40,186 bases of DNA, taken from Pseudooceanicola sp. HF7 (GTDB lineage Bacteria; Pseudomonadota; Alphaproteobacteria; Rhodobacterales; Rhodobacteraceae). A model generated the notes under the pieces. That model did not search any database, was not told the DNA's origin, and saw only the letters and a program-made list of their open reading frames with translations. The stretch is taken from NCBI RefSeq assembly GCF_011806405.1, contig NZ_JAATOW010000041.1, forward strand, positions 1-40,186. Direction: 5' to 3'. This document shows, piece after piece, positions 17,250-25,199 of the stretch; within the stretch, counting starts at the first letter, position 1; each line of letters starts with the position of its first letter. A program made the position numbers and the translations under genes.

Positions 17250-18257
17250 ATGCTTTGGTACGTGATCCGCCGCCTCCTGCTGATCATACCCACGCTGCTC
17301 GGCCTTTCGGTGATCGTCTTCGCGATCGCCCGTCTGTTGCCGGGTGATCCCGTGGGCCTGGCCGCCGGGCCGAATGCCACCCCCGAGGTCATCGCCTCGG
17401 TCGCTGCCGAATTCGGCTTGGACAAGCCCATCCCGGTCCAATATTGGAACTACCTCACAGGCCTGTTGCAGGGCGACTGGGGTGTCTCCCTGTTCTCGCG
17501 GCGTCCGGTCGCCGCCGACCTTGCCGAGTTCGTGCCCGCCACTCTGGAGCTGGTGATCGCGGCGCTGCTGATCGCCGTGATCGTTGGCATTCCGCTCGGC
17601 CTGCTCGCGGCGATCTGGCGCGACGGCATCTTCGACTATCTGACGCGCACTGTCTCGCTCGGGGCCATCGCCATGCCGCGGTTCTTCCTCGGTTTGCTGC
17701 TGCAGCTGGCCTTTGCCATGGCGTTGAACTGGCTGCCGCTGTCGGGACGCTTCCCCCTCATCGAGTTTCCGCCCGAACGGATAACCGGCTTCTACACCGT
17801 GGACGCAATCCTGATCGGCGACTGGCACGCGCTCGGCGTGGCGCTGCAACATCTCGCGCTGCCCGCGCTCGCGCTGTCGCTGTCGCCGCTGGCGACGATC
17901 CTGCGGATGATGCGCGCCTCGACCATCGAAGTGCTGCAGCAGGATTATATCCTGACTGAACGGGCCCTGGGGATCCCCTCTTGGATCATCCTGTTCAAAT
18001 ACACCCTGCGCAACGCGGTCTCGGCAACGCTGACGGTGATCGGACTGTACGTGTCCTGGCTGCTTGGCGGCACGGTGCTGGTCGAGACGATCTTCGATTG
18101 GCCGGGCATCGGTCTCTATTCCACGCAGGCCATCCTGGGCCAGGACTTCATGCCGGTCATCGGCGTAACGCTCGTGATCGCCATGATCTACCTCGTCACC
18201 TCTGTGATCGTCGACATTCTTCAGGCGGTCCTCAACCCGAAGGTGCGCCTGCAATGA
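17250..18257 (+). CDS. ABC transporter permease, DppB type
   Basis: 335 residues with six membrane segments in the usual DppB arrangement: a first helix at about 10-30 (LLLIIPTLLGLSVIVFAIAR), then a periplasmic loop with LDKPIPVQYWNYLTGLLQGD. The cytoplasmic coupling loop near residues 230-245 contains QQDYILTERALGIPSW, corresponding to the EAA motif that contacts the ATPases. It forms the membrane channel as a heterodimer with the next gene product, whose ATG overlaps this stop (ATGA). Length and motifs are standard. The translocated substrate is set by the binding protein and remains unknown. Confidence 0.92.
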   Translation: MLWYVIRRLLLIIPTLLGLSVIVFAIARLLPGDPVGLAAGPNATPEVIASVAAEFGLDKPIPVQYWNYLTGLLQGDWGVSLFSRRPVAADLAEFVPATLELVIAALLIAVIVGIPLGLLAAIWRDGIFDYLTRTVSLGAIAMPRFFLGLLLQLAFAMALNWLPLSGRFPLIEFPPERITGFYTVDAILIGDWHALGVALQHLALPALALSLSPLATILRMMRASTIEVLQQDYILTERALGIPSWIILFKYTLRNAVSATLTVIGLYVSWLLGGTVLVETIFDWPGIGLYSTQAILGQDFMPVIGVTLVIAMIYLVTSVIVDILQAVLNPKVRLQ

Positions 18258-19156
18258 GCCAGATCGACACGTCCCTTCCCCGGGCCGGCCTTGCCCGGTC
18301 CGCCCGCGCCGAGGCCCGCGCCCGCGCGATCTACCGCTTCCGCCAGAGCCTGCTTTCGGTGATCGGCCTCGCCATCGCGGTGATCCTGATTACCGTGGCG
18401 CTGCTGGCGCCCTGGCTGCTGCCCTACCCAGACGATGTGACCGGCGCGGTGAACCCGGCGGTGGCCTTCCAGCCACCCTCTGCCGCGCATTGGTTCGGCA
18501 CCAATTCGGTCGGCCAAGACATCATGACGCTAGTGATCTACGGCAGCCGCATCTCGTTGCTTTCGGGGGTGACGGTGATCCTGCTGGCGCTGATTATCGG
18601 CGGCGCGCTCGGCGTCATCGCCGGCTGGGTCGGTGGCTGGATCGACGAGGTGATTATGCGCATCACCGATCTTCTGCTGACCATCCCCTCGCTGATCCTC
18701 GCCATGGCCGTCGCCGCGGCGCTTGGCACCGGCATCTGGAACATGATCATCGCGATCACCATCACCTGGTGGCCGACCTACGCACGGCTGGTGCGCGCCG
18801 AGGTCGCCGCCAAAAAACAAGAACAATTCGTCATCGCCTCGCGCGTGCTGGGGGTCGGACCGATGCGGCTGATCGGCCGCCACGTCCTGCCCAACATCGT
18901 TACGCCCGTGGTGGTGAAGGCCTCGCTCGACGTGGGTTTCGCGATCCTGCTGGTGGCCTCGCTCGGCTTCGTCGGCATCGGGGTCAAGCCGCCGACCCCG
19001 GAATGGGGCACGATGCTTGCCGAGGCGCGCAACTACATGCCGCAATACTGGTGGACGGCGATCTTCCCGGGCACCGCGATCTTCCTGGCCGTGCTGGCCT
19101 TCAACCTCCTGGGCGACGGTCTGCGCGACGTGCTCGACCCGCGCACCCGCCGCTGA
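18254..19156 (+). CDS. ABC transporter permease, DppC type
   Basis: 300 residues, starting at the ATG that overlaps the DppB stop. A cytoplasmic N-terminus rich in Arg/Ala precedes the first helix (about 35-60), then a DppC N-terminal loop with FQPPSAAHWFGTNSVGQDI. The permease domain follows, with the EAA-type loop KKQEQFVIASRVLGVGPMRL near residues 192-212. The last part (GVKPPTPEWGTMLAEARNYM) is the conserved DppC C-terminal periplasmic segment. It pairs with DppB. The next gene begins 13 bases downstream behind a GAGAGGA ribosome-binding site. Standard in length and motifs. Confidence 0.92.
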   Translation: MSQIDTSLPRAGLARSARAEARARAIYRFRQSLLSVIGLAIAVILITVALLAPWLLPYPDDVTGAVNPAVAFQPPSAAHWFGTNSVGQDIMTLVIYGSRISLLSGVTVILLALIIGGALGVIAGWVGGWIDEVIMRITDLLLTIPSLILAMAVAAALGTGIWNMIIAITITWWPTYARLVRAEVAAKKQEQFVIASRVLGVGPMRLIGRHVLPNIVTPVVVKASLDVGFAILLVASLGFVGIGVKPPTPEWGTMLAEARNYMPQYWWTAIFPGTAIFLAVLAFNLLGDGLRDVLDPRTRR

Positions 19157-19169
19157 GAGGAACGACCGC

Positions 19170-20093
19170 ATGGCATTGCTGGACATCTCCGACCTTCACC
19201 TCTCGATGCGCAGCTTCGAGGGCGAGACCCCCATTCTCAAGGGCATCGACCTGACCGTCGAGCGGGGGCAGATCTGGGGCGTGGTGGGCGAAACCGGATC
19301 TGGAAAATCGCTGACCGGGCTGACCATCTCGCGCCTGCTTCCGAACACGACCGCGCGCTATACCGGCGGGCAGGTGCTGTTCGACGGGAAGGACGTGCTA
19401 CGCGCCGGTGAGCGCGACATGCGCGCGCTGCGCGGCGGGCGGATCGGCATGATCTTCCAGGATCCGACGACCAACCTGAACCCGAGCTTCCGGATCGGCA
19501 CCCAGATGGTGGATGCGGCACTGCACGCCGCCCGCGACAAGCCCGCCATTCTCGGCCTCACTGGGCGCGAGTCGCGCCGGGCCCGCCGACGCGCCGCCTG
19601 GCAGGCCAGCGTCGCGCTGCTCGAAAGCTTCGGCCTGCATGATGCCGAGGACCGCATGGCGCGTTTCCCCCACGAGTTCTCAGGGGGCATGCGCCAGCGC
19701 GTTCTGATTGCCATGGCGATGATCGGCCAGCCGGACCTGCTGATCGCGGACGAGCCGACGACAGCACTTGATGTCTCGGTGCAGTCGCAGATCCTTCGGC
19801 TGATCCACCGCCTGGTCGAGGAGCGGAACATCGGGGTGATGTTCATCACCCATAACCTTGGCGTGGTGGCGCAACTGTGCTCGCATGTGGCGGTCATGTA
19901 TCGTGGCCGCATCGTCGAGCGCGGGCCCGTAAGCAAGGTGCTGAAGGCGCCCGAACACATCTACACCCGCGCTCTGATGGACGCGATCCCCACCGCGCGC
20001 GCCCAGATGGACACCCTGCGCGGCATCGATTGGCCACTGCGCGACCGCATCGAAGCTGAGATCGCCGCAACCGCAAAAGAGGTCACCGCATGA
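19170..20093 (+). CDS. ABC transporter ATP-binding protein, DppD type
   Basis: 307 residues. Motifs in order: Walker A GETGSGKS (40-47), Q-loop FQDPTTNLNP, signature FSGGMRQR (about 170-177), Walker B LLIADEPTTALD (about 190-201) and the switch His in MFITHNLGVV. The C-terminal stretch EHIYTRALMDAIP matches the oligopeptide-transporter subfamily. The start is placed at the ATG 13 bases after the permease stop, with a good ribosome-binding site; a longer frame upstream overlaps the permease. It is one of the two non-identical ATPases that drive import, together with the next gene, whose ATG overlaps its stop. All catalytic motifs are intact. Confidence 0.93.
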   Translation: MALLDISDLHLSMRSFEGETPILKGIDLTVERGQIWGVVGETGSGKSLTGLTISRLLPNTTARYTGGQVLFDGKDVLRAGERDMRALRGGRIGMIFQDPTTNLNPSFRIGTQMVDAALHAARDKPAILGLTGRESRRARRRAAWQASVALLESFGLHDAEDRMARFPHEFSGGMRQRVLIAMAMIGQPDLLIADEPTTALDVSVQSQILRLIHRLVEERNIGVMFITHNLGVVAQLCSHVAVMYRGRIVERGPVSKVLKAPEHIYTRALMDAIPTARAQMDTLRGIDWPLRDRIEAEIAATAKEVTA

Positions 20094-20917
20094 GTAAGCC
20101 ACTTCTCAAGATCGAAGGCCTTGGCCATGTCTACGGTGCACGCCGCGGGCTATTCGGCACCTCACCCGCCTTCCGCGCCCTGACAGGCATCGACATCTCA
20201 GTCGCCCGCGGCGAGAGCTTCGGACTCGTCGGTGAGAGCGGGTCGGGCAAAACGACGCTGACCCGCAATATCCTTGGTCTCGAACGCCCCTCCGAGGGGC
20301 ACGTCCTGTTCGACGGCCACCCGGTGATAGACCTCGGCCGCGGCGGCGAGCGCCGGCTGCGACGCCGAATGCAGATTGTCTTCCAGGATCCGCAGGCCTC
20401 GCTCGACCCTCGCATGACAATCCACGACACTATCGCCGAGGCGCTGGTGATCCACGGCCCTGACCTCGGGATCGCACGCAGCGGATACACCCGGCGTGTG
20501 CTCGACCTGCTCGAGGCCGTCGGCCTTGGCCGCGAACACCTCTATCGCCACCCACACGAATTCTCCGGCGGCCAGCGCCAGCGCATCAACATCGCCCGCG
20601 CGCTTGCGGTGGAGCCGGAACTGCTGATCCTCGACGAGCCGACGTCGGCGCTCGACGTGTCGGTGCAGGCGGATATTCTGAACCTCTTGCAACGACTTCA
20701 GAAAGAACTCGGGCTGACTTATTTCTTCATCAGTCATGACCTCGGCGTCATCCGCTACACCTGCGACCGCGTGGCGGTGATCGAGCGCGGCCGGATCGTC
20801 GAGCAGGGCCCTGTGGCCAAGATCTTCGACACCCCGTCACAGGACTATACACGCAAGCTCATGGACGCGATCCCGGATCCGGATCCGGACCTGTCGCCAC
20901 TCCGTCGCCTGGCATGA
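20090..20917 (+). CDS. ABC transporter ATP-binding protein, DppF type
   Basis: 275 residues. Walker A GESGSGKT (48-55), Q-loop FQDPQASLDPRM, signature FSGGQRQR (about 158-165), Walker B LLILDEPTSALD and switch His in YFFISHDLGVI are all present. The N-terminal VYGARRGLFG with a following A-loop region is typical of DppF/OppF, which contain the inserted 'kG.f' segment. It ends with the usual DYTRKLMDAIPDPDP tail. It completes a self-sufficient five-gene importer starting at 15616. Nothing is missing, so transport should be functional. The operon appears to end here, as 854 non-coding bases follow. Confidence 0.93.
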   Translation: MSKPLLKIEGLGHVYGARRGLFGTSPAFRALTGIDISVARGESFGLVGESGSGKTTLTRNILGLERPSEGHVLFDGHPVIDLGRGGERRLRRRMQIVFQDPQASLDPRMTIHDTIAEALVIHGPDLGIARSGYTRRVLDLLEAVGLGREHLYRHPHEFSGGQRQRINIARALAVEPELLILDEPTSALDVSVQADILNLLQRLQKELGLTYFFISHDLGVIRYTCDRVAVIERGRIVEQGPVAKIFDTPSQDYTRKLMDAIPDPDPDLSPLRRLA

Positions 20918-21693
20918 GGCTGCAAGAAATCGAGGTCGCTGACCGAGGCATTGCCCGGCCGCAGCCATAAATTTCGGTTACTGGAAGAAACGTTGGAGTT
21001 GCGTCGCTCTCGCAAGGAATGAAGAGCTTATTCACGTGTAGGCTCAAACCCCGTGTTGAAATGGGGAATTTTGCCGCGACGGTGTTCCAGTTGGATGTCA
21101 GCTGCCGCTGTTGTGGTCAAAGGTCCTCGCGACCATGGCGAATGATCAGAGTATGCCCTCTGCGACGCATGTTCCAGGCGCAGCGTGGTCACAGGCAACA
21201 ACACGACGGGCGGATAGACCTCATGCGCCGCGATGGCGGGGAAGGCCACGCCTAAGTGCGCATGCCAAGGTCAGGGACTTTTCGTGGGTCCTGCCGTGCG
21301 GCGCCGATGTCGACGGACGGGAAGCTAAGGTCTGTGAGCGGATGGCTTTCTTTGTGAAAGTGCCAGGCAAAACCGTAGATCCAGCTCCTCAAAACCTCTC
21401 TCTGTCCCGTCTGTGACATCACCCTTCGAAAGGTTTCCTGGCACTGACAGATCTATCGACGGCAAGCATTCGCCCTCCCCAGGATGGTTCGAGCCGAACA
21501 TTTGCCTGGCTCCAAAGCTACCCCTCCTCCGGCGCACAATCTGCCGGCGTTGTCCCCGGCGGGAACCTTGCGCTGACGACGTCCTAGCCGGCGTCTCATG
21601 GCACCGAGAACCGGGTGGAGTAAGCAAGGCAGCACCCCCCCTGCCCCCGGCGAAAGACCGCCGGCAGACTGGCTCGGGATAACAAATGTTGTC
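20918..21693. other. long intergenic region without recognised genes
   Basis: Between the importer operon and the stress-type operon there are 854 non-coding bases in all, of which this stretch precedes the candidate promoter. Short open frames occur on both strands, but none has a good ribosome-binding site or a recognisable protein. A 9-bp inverted repeat AGTGCCAGG (21359-21367) / CCTGGCACT (21437-21445) is visible. The stretch could hold decayed mobile DNA, but I cannot identify any. Confidence 0.6.
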
Positions 21694-21718
21694 GGAACAT
21701 CGGGGCCCGCCCGCTGTT
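21694..21718 (+). promoter_or_regulatory. EcfG-like general-stress promoter (GGAAC-N17-GTT)
   Basis: GGAAC at 21694-21698 is followed after 17 bases by GTT at 21716-21718. This resembles the promoter recognised by EcfG/sigma-EcfG in the alphaproteobacterial PhyR-NepR-EcfG general stress response (GGAAC, 16-18 bases, GTT). The element ends 53 bases before the ATG of the first gene of an operon that includes a KatE-type catalase, a classic member of that regulon. It is a pattern match supported by context. Confidence 0.5.
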
Positions 21719-21771
21719 CTTATCACAGAGCTACCCCCCTTGAGGTGGCCCTCCTCACAAGGAACCAGACC

Positions 21772-23223
21772 ATGTCACGACCCGATGGGCGCTGCGCCTT
21801 TCTCGGACTGATGGCGCTTGCCATACTGCTGCCGGCACTGGCTCTTCCGGTGGTCGCGCTGGCCATGCTGGCCCAGGTGATCCTCGGGGCGCTCAACCTG
21901 CATGCCGGGCTGGTCTCGAAGCGCCGGCGGCCCGAAGTGGCCTCGCGCGTCGGGGCACCACAGCGGCTGCATTTCTCCGTCCATCTGGCGACCCACGCCG
22001 AACCTCCCGCCGTTGTCGCGCGCAGCTTGCGCGCCTTTGCAACGCAGGTTGGCGCCCCGGAGTTCGAGGTCATCGTGCTGGACAACAACACCGCTGACCC
22101 TGCACTCTGGCGCCCGATAGAGGCACTCTGCACCTCTCTTGGTCCCGCCTTCCGATTCTACCATGAAGAGGGCGTTGCCGGCGCCAAGGCGGGCGCACTC
22201 AATATCGCTCTCGCGCGCACGCACCCCGCGGCCACCCACGTGGTCATCGTTGATGCGGATTACGAGGTCACGCCGGATTTCCTGGCCATCGCGGCGCAGG
22301 AGCTGCAGCGCGGCGGGGATGACTTCGTCCAGTTCCCGCAGGCCTACCACGGCGACGCGGGCCCCGCGCAGGGGCTCTCGCTTGAACTGGCGGACTATTT
22401 CCTGCGCCATGCACGCCAGGCGAACGTAGCGGGCGCGATGCTGCTGACCGGAACGCTCAGCGTCATCAGCCGCCCCGCGCTCGAGGCCGTCGGGGGATGG
22501 AGCTTCCGAACCATCACCGAGGATGCAGAGCTTGGCCTGCGCCTGCACCGGATGGGCTATCGCGGGCGGTTCGTGGACCGGATCGTCGGGCGCGGTCTGC
22601 TGCCCCTCGATCTGGGTGGCCTCAGCCTGCAACGCTATCGCTGGGCGGCCGGCAACATGGACACGGCCCGTGGCGTCTTCGGAGGGCTGCCGGCGCGCAG
22701 GACGCTGCAGGTCTTTGCGCAGCTCACCGCTTGGGCGAACCTCGCGCTGCCCTGTACCGCCACCTTGCTTGGCGGTGGCCTCGCGTTGTCGATGGGCCAT
22801 CAGGTGGAGGCAAGCCGCCTTCTGGTCACGCTGTCGGGGATCGGCCTGGTTCTGGTTTACCTGTCGGTCTGCCTGCCCATGCTCATCGGCATGGCCCTGC
22901 GCGACCGCCCGCCGGTCAGGGCCTTCGCCGTGGCACTGGCGGCGCGGGCCGCAATGATCCTGCCATCAGCGCTTGGGACGGTTGACGCCCTCATGCGGCG
23001 CTCGGGCAGTTTCCGGCGGACCGCGAAAGATGTCGATCAGGCGTCCGATGCCGTGGGGCCGATGCTGCCCGCGCTGGCGCTCTGCGGCGCCGCCCTGCTC
23101 ACCGTCCCGCATTTGCCTGCCGCCGCCGCGCTTGGCGCCGTTCTGGTGGCGCTGCCCTATCCGCTGGCGCTTGCCACGCGCCGCCGCCTGGTCGCCTACC
23201 GCTCTGCCCTTCACCCTGCATGA
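21772..23223 (+). CDS. membrane glycosyltransferase family 2 (cellulose-synthase-like)
   Basis: 483 residues from the ATG with AAGGA about eight bases upstream. An N-terminal hydrophobic block (about 10-42) leads into a processive-type GT2 domain. Its motifs are DNN (104-106), DAD (161-163, metal/nucleotide-sugar binding), TED (249-251, catalytic base) and QRYRW (287-291, the QxxRW box of cellulose and hyaluronan synthases). Four more hydrophobic segments follow from about 310 to 470. It probably polymerises or transfers sugar at the inner membrane and may couple it to export. It is the first gene of the eight-gene operon; the next start is ten bases downstream. Sugar and acceptor unknown. 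Confidence 0.88.
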   Translation: MSRPDGRCAFLGLMALAILLPALALPVVALAMLAQVILGALNLHAGLVSKRRRPEVASRVGAPQRLHFSVHLATHAEPPAVVARSLRAFATQVGAPEFEVIVLDNNTADPALWRPIEALCTSLGPAFRFYHEEGVAGAKAGALNIALARTHPAATHVVIVDADYEVTPDFLAIAAQELQRGGDDFVQFPQAYHGDAGPAQGLSLELADYFLRHARQANVAGAMLLTGTLSVISRPALEAVGGWSFRTITEDAELGLRLHRMGYRGRFVDRIVGRGLLPLDLGGLSLQRYRWAAGNMDTARGVFGGLPARRTLQVFAQLTAWANLALPCTATLLGGGLALSMGHQVEASRLLVTLSGIGLVLVYLSVCLPMLIGMALRDRPPVRAFAVALAARAAMILPSALGTVDALMRRSGSFRRTAKDVDQASDAVGPMLPALALCGAALLTVPHLPAAAALGAVLVALPYPLALATRRRLVAYRSALHPA

Positions 23224-23233
23224 GGACCGCCCA

Positions 23234-24145
23234 ATGACACCCAGCGTCACGATCATCATCCCGACTTACAATCGCGCCCCCATCCTGCCGCAGGCCATCG
23301 AGGCGGCCCTGGGACAGTCGCATCCCCAGACCACGGTGATGGTCGTCGATGACGGATCGCAGGACCAGACCGGGGCGGTCATCGCGCGCTACGCGGATCA
23401 TCCCCGTTTCGTCGGCGTCAGCCTTGCCGGCAACGTGGGCACCGCACAGGCAAAGAACGTTGGCATCGCGCTCAGCACATCGGAGGCCATCACCTTCCAC
23501 GATTCCGATGACCTGCCCCACCGCGACAAGGTCATGCGTCAGGCCCGCGTGCTTGGCAACGAAACCATCAGCGCGCACCCCTGCCTCAACTGGCGCCTGT
23601 CGGGCCGAGAGCCGGACACGCGCATCCAGGTCGGGGGCGTGCTGACCCATCATGAGCTCATCCTACCCGATGGCGAGCGGGTCGAGATCCGCCGCGCCCT
23701 CAGCCTTGTCGATGATTTCTTCCCGAACCTGCAGATGGCCGCCGGGGTGCCGGGGGACTGGACCCATGTGAATTCGGGCCTGTACCACCGGTCGGTCTTC
23801 GACCGGCTGGGCGGCTTCATGGACTGCATCGAGGAGGACCGCGAATTCCGCAACCGGCTGATCATGGCCGGAGAGGTGCTCTGGGTCATCCCGGAGATCC
23901 TGCTGACCAAGATCGAGACACCCGACAGCCTGACCCAGCTGGGGGCGACGGATTACGACAGCCCGCGCCGCATCGCGGATCGCAAGCGGGTCTGGGACGC
24001 CGTCGGCCACTGGTTCGCCACGCGCGAGGTCGATCCGGTGCCCATTGATCTGTCCGGCATCGCCATCCGGTCCTGCAGCAACCCGGCCCTCTGCGACCGC
24101 GCCGTGCTAAGCGGGATGAGCGCCCTTCGGGAGCAGGTGGCATGA
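23234..24145 (+). CDS. glycosyltransferase family 2
   Basis: 303 residues, soluble. The GT-A fold is evident: SVTIIIPTYNRAPILPQAIE (4-23), VVDDGSQDQTG (38-48, nucleotide binding), HDSDD (89-93, the DxD metal site) and EEDREFRNRL as the likely catalytic acid region. It transfers a sugar from a nucleotide donor to an unknown acceptor. The ATG at 23234 lies ten bases after the previous stop; a longer frame overlaps that gene heavily and is not needed. Its stop overlaps the next ATG. As second gene of the operon it probably acts on the same glycan as the first. Confidence 0.88.
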   Translation: MTPSVTIIIPTYNRAPILPQAIEAALGQSHPQTTVMVVDDGSQDQTGAVIARYADHPRFVGVSLAGNVGTAQAKNVGIALSTSEAITFHDSDDLPHRDKVMRQARVLGNETISAHPCLNWRLSGREPDTRIQVGGVLTHHELILPDGERVEIRRALSLVDDFFPNLQMAAGVPGDWTHVNSGLYHRSVFDRLGGFMDCIEEDREFRNRLIMAGEVLWVIPEILLTKIETPDSLTQLGATDYDSPRRIADRKRVWDAVGHWFATREVDPVPIDLSGIAIRSCSNPALCDRAVLSGMSALREQVA

Positions 24146-25182
24146 GCGGCGGGATCACCTTTGTCGATGTGCTCGCCCCGCGTGCCTATAGCGGGATGCC
24201 GGGTGATCTGGCCGGCCTTGGCGGGACCGAAGCGACCCTGGTGCGCATCGCCGAAAGCCTGGCCCCCCGCCTCCGCGTCACCGTGCGCCAATCCGCGCGG
24301 CAGGGGCACGACAGGCTGTCGGGTCGCGTCCGCTACGCCGGGTTCGACGTGAGGCGCCCTTTGCCAGAAGCGCCGGCGACCATCGTCGTGGTCAATTCCT
24401 GGAAGGTCGCGCCCCGGTTGGCGCGGCTGCATCCCACGGCGCGCATCATCGTCTGGCAGCACGTCTTTCCCGGCCGTCACAACCGGGCGCTGGCCCCGGC
24501 CCTGCGCGAGGCCGGGGTAGAGGTGATATGCGTCTCCGCCGCCCATGCCGACTGGCTGCGCGCCTTCCTTGGCCCCGATGCACCGTGCATCGGCCATATC
24601 CACAACCCGATCGACGATGATCTTTTCCCCGACGACACCCCCCGCGATCCGAACCTGATGCTCTTCGCCTCCTCCCCCCACAAGGGGCTGGGCCAGGTCT
24701 TCCGGCGGTTCGAGGCGCTGAAGCACCGCGTCCCTTCCCTGCGCCTTGCCGTGGCGGATCCAGGATATCTGGCCTGGCCGGCCGGTCCGGTCCCCGCCGG
24801 GGTCATCCCGCTTGGGCGGCTCGAAAAGCCCCGGCTGGTCAGCTGGATGCGCCGGGCAATGTGCCTGTTCTATCCGCAGGACCAGTTTGCCGAGACCTTC
24901 GGGCTGGTCATTGCAGAAGCCAATGCCGTCGGCTGCCCGGCGCTTCTGCAGCGCGGCCTTGGCGCAAATGACGAGGTCGCCTCGGATCCCGGGCAATGCA
25001 TCGACACCACCAACCCGGAGGCAATCGCCGCAAGGATCGCCGACTGGCGCAGCGCCATCGGGCACTGCCCCCTAGCCACCGCGCGGGCAGAGTTCCGGCT
25101 GTCCCAGGTGACAGCCCAATGGGCGGCGCTGCTGAATACCGATCTGGCCGCCTGGCCCCGCCGTCACGCAATGCAAGACTGA
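24142..25182 (+). CDS. glycosyltransferase, GT4-like (GT-B fold)
   Basis: 346 residues. The N-terminal half is divergent, but [20 protein letters not shown] (23-42) is the usual glycine-rich donor loop of GT-B enzymes. The C-terminal half has [11 protein letters not shown] and the diagnostic [20 protein letters not shown], whose ETFGLVIAE carries the E-x7-E motif of GT4 retaining transferases. It is a cytoplasmic or membrane-associated enzyme. It is coupled by ATGA to the preceding GT2 and followed 17 bases later by the catalase. It is the third glycosyltransferase of the operon. Substrate unknown. Confidence 0.85.
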   Translation: MSGGITFVDVLAPRAYSGMPGDLAGLGGTEATLVRIAESLAPRLRVTVRQSARQGHDRLSGRVRYAGFDVRRPLPEAPATIVVVNSWKVAPRLARLHPTARIIVWQHVFPGRHNRALAPALREAGVEVICVSAAHADWLRAFLGPDAPCIGHIHNPIDDDLFPDDTPRDPNLMLFASSPHKGLGQVFRRFEALKHRVPSLRLAVADPGYLAWPAGPVPAGVIPLGRLEKPRLVSWMRRAMCLFYPQDQFAETFGLVIAEANAVGCPALLQRGLGANDEVASDPGQCIDTTNPEAIAARIADWRSAIGHCPLATARAEFRLSQVTAQWAALLNTDLAAWPRRHAMQD

Positions 25183-25199
25183 GCCTCAAAGGAATGACC

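Noticed and set aside
21028-21249. A 73-codon minus-strand open frame in the gap before the stress operon
   Set aside because: No ribosome-binding site, no recognisable domain and unusual composition; I could not support it as a gene or as a transposase remnant.
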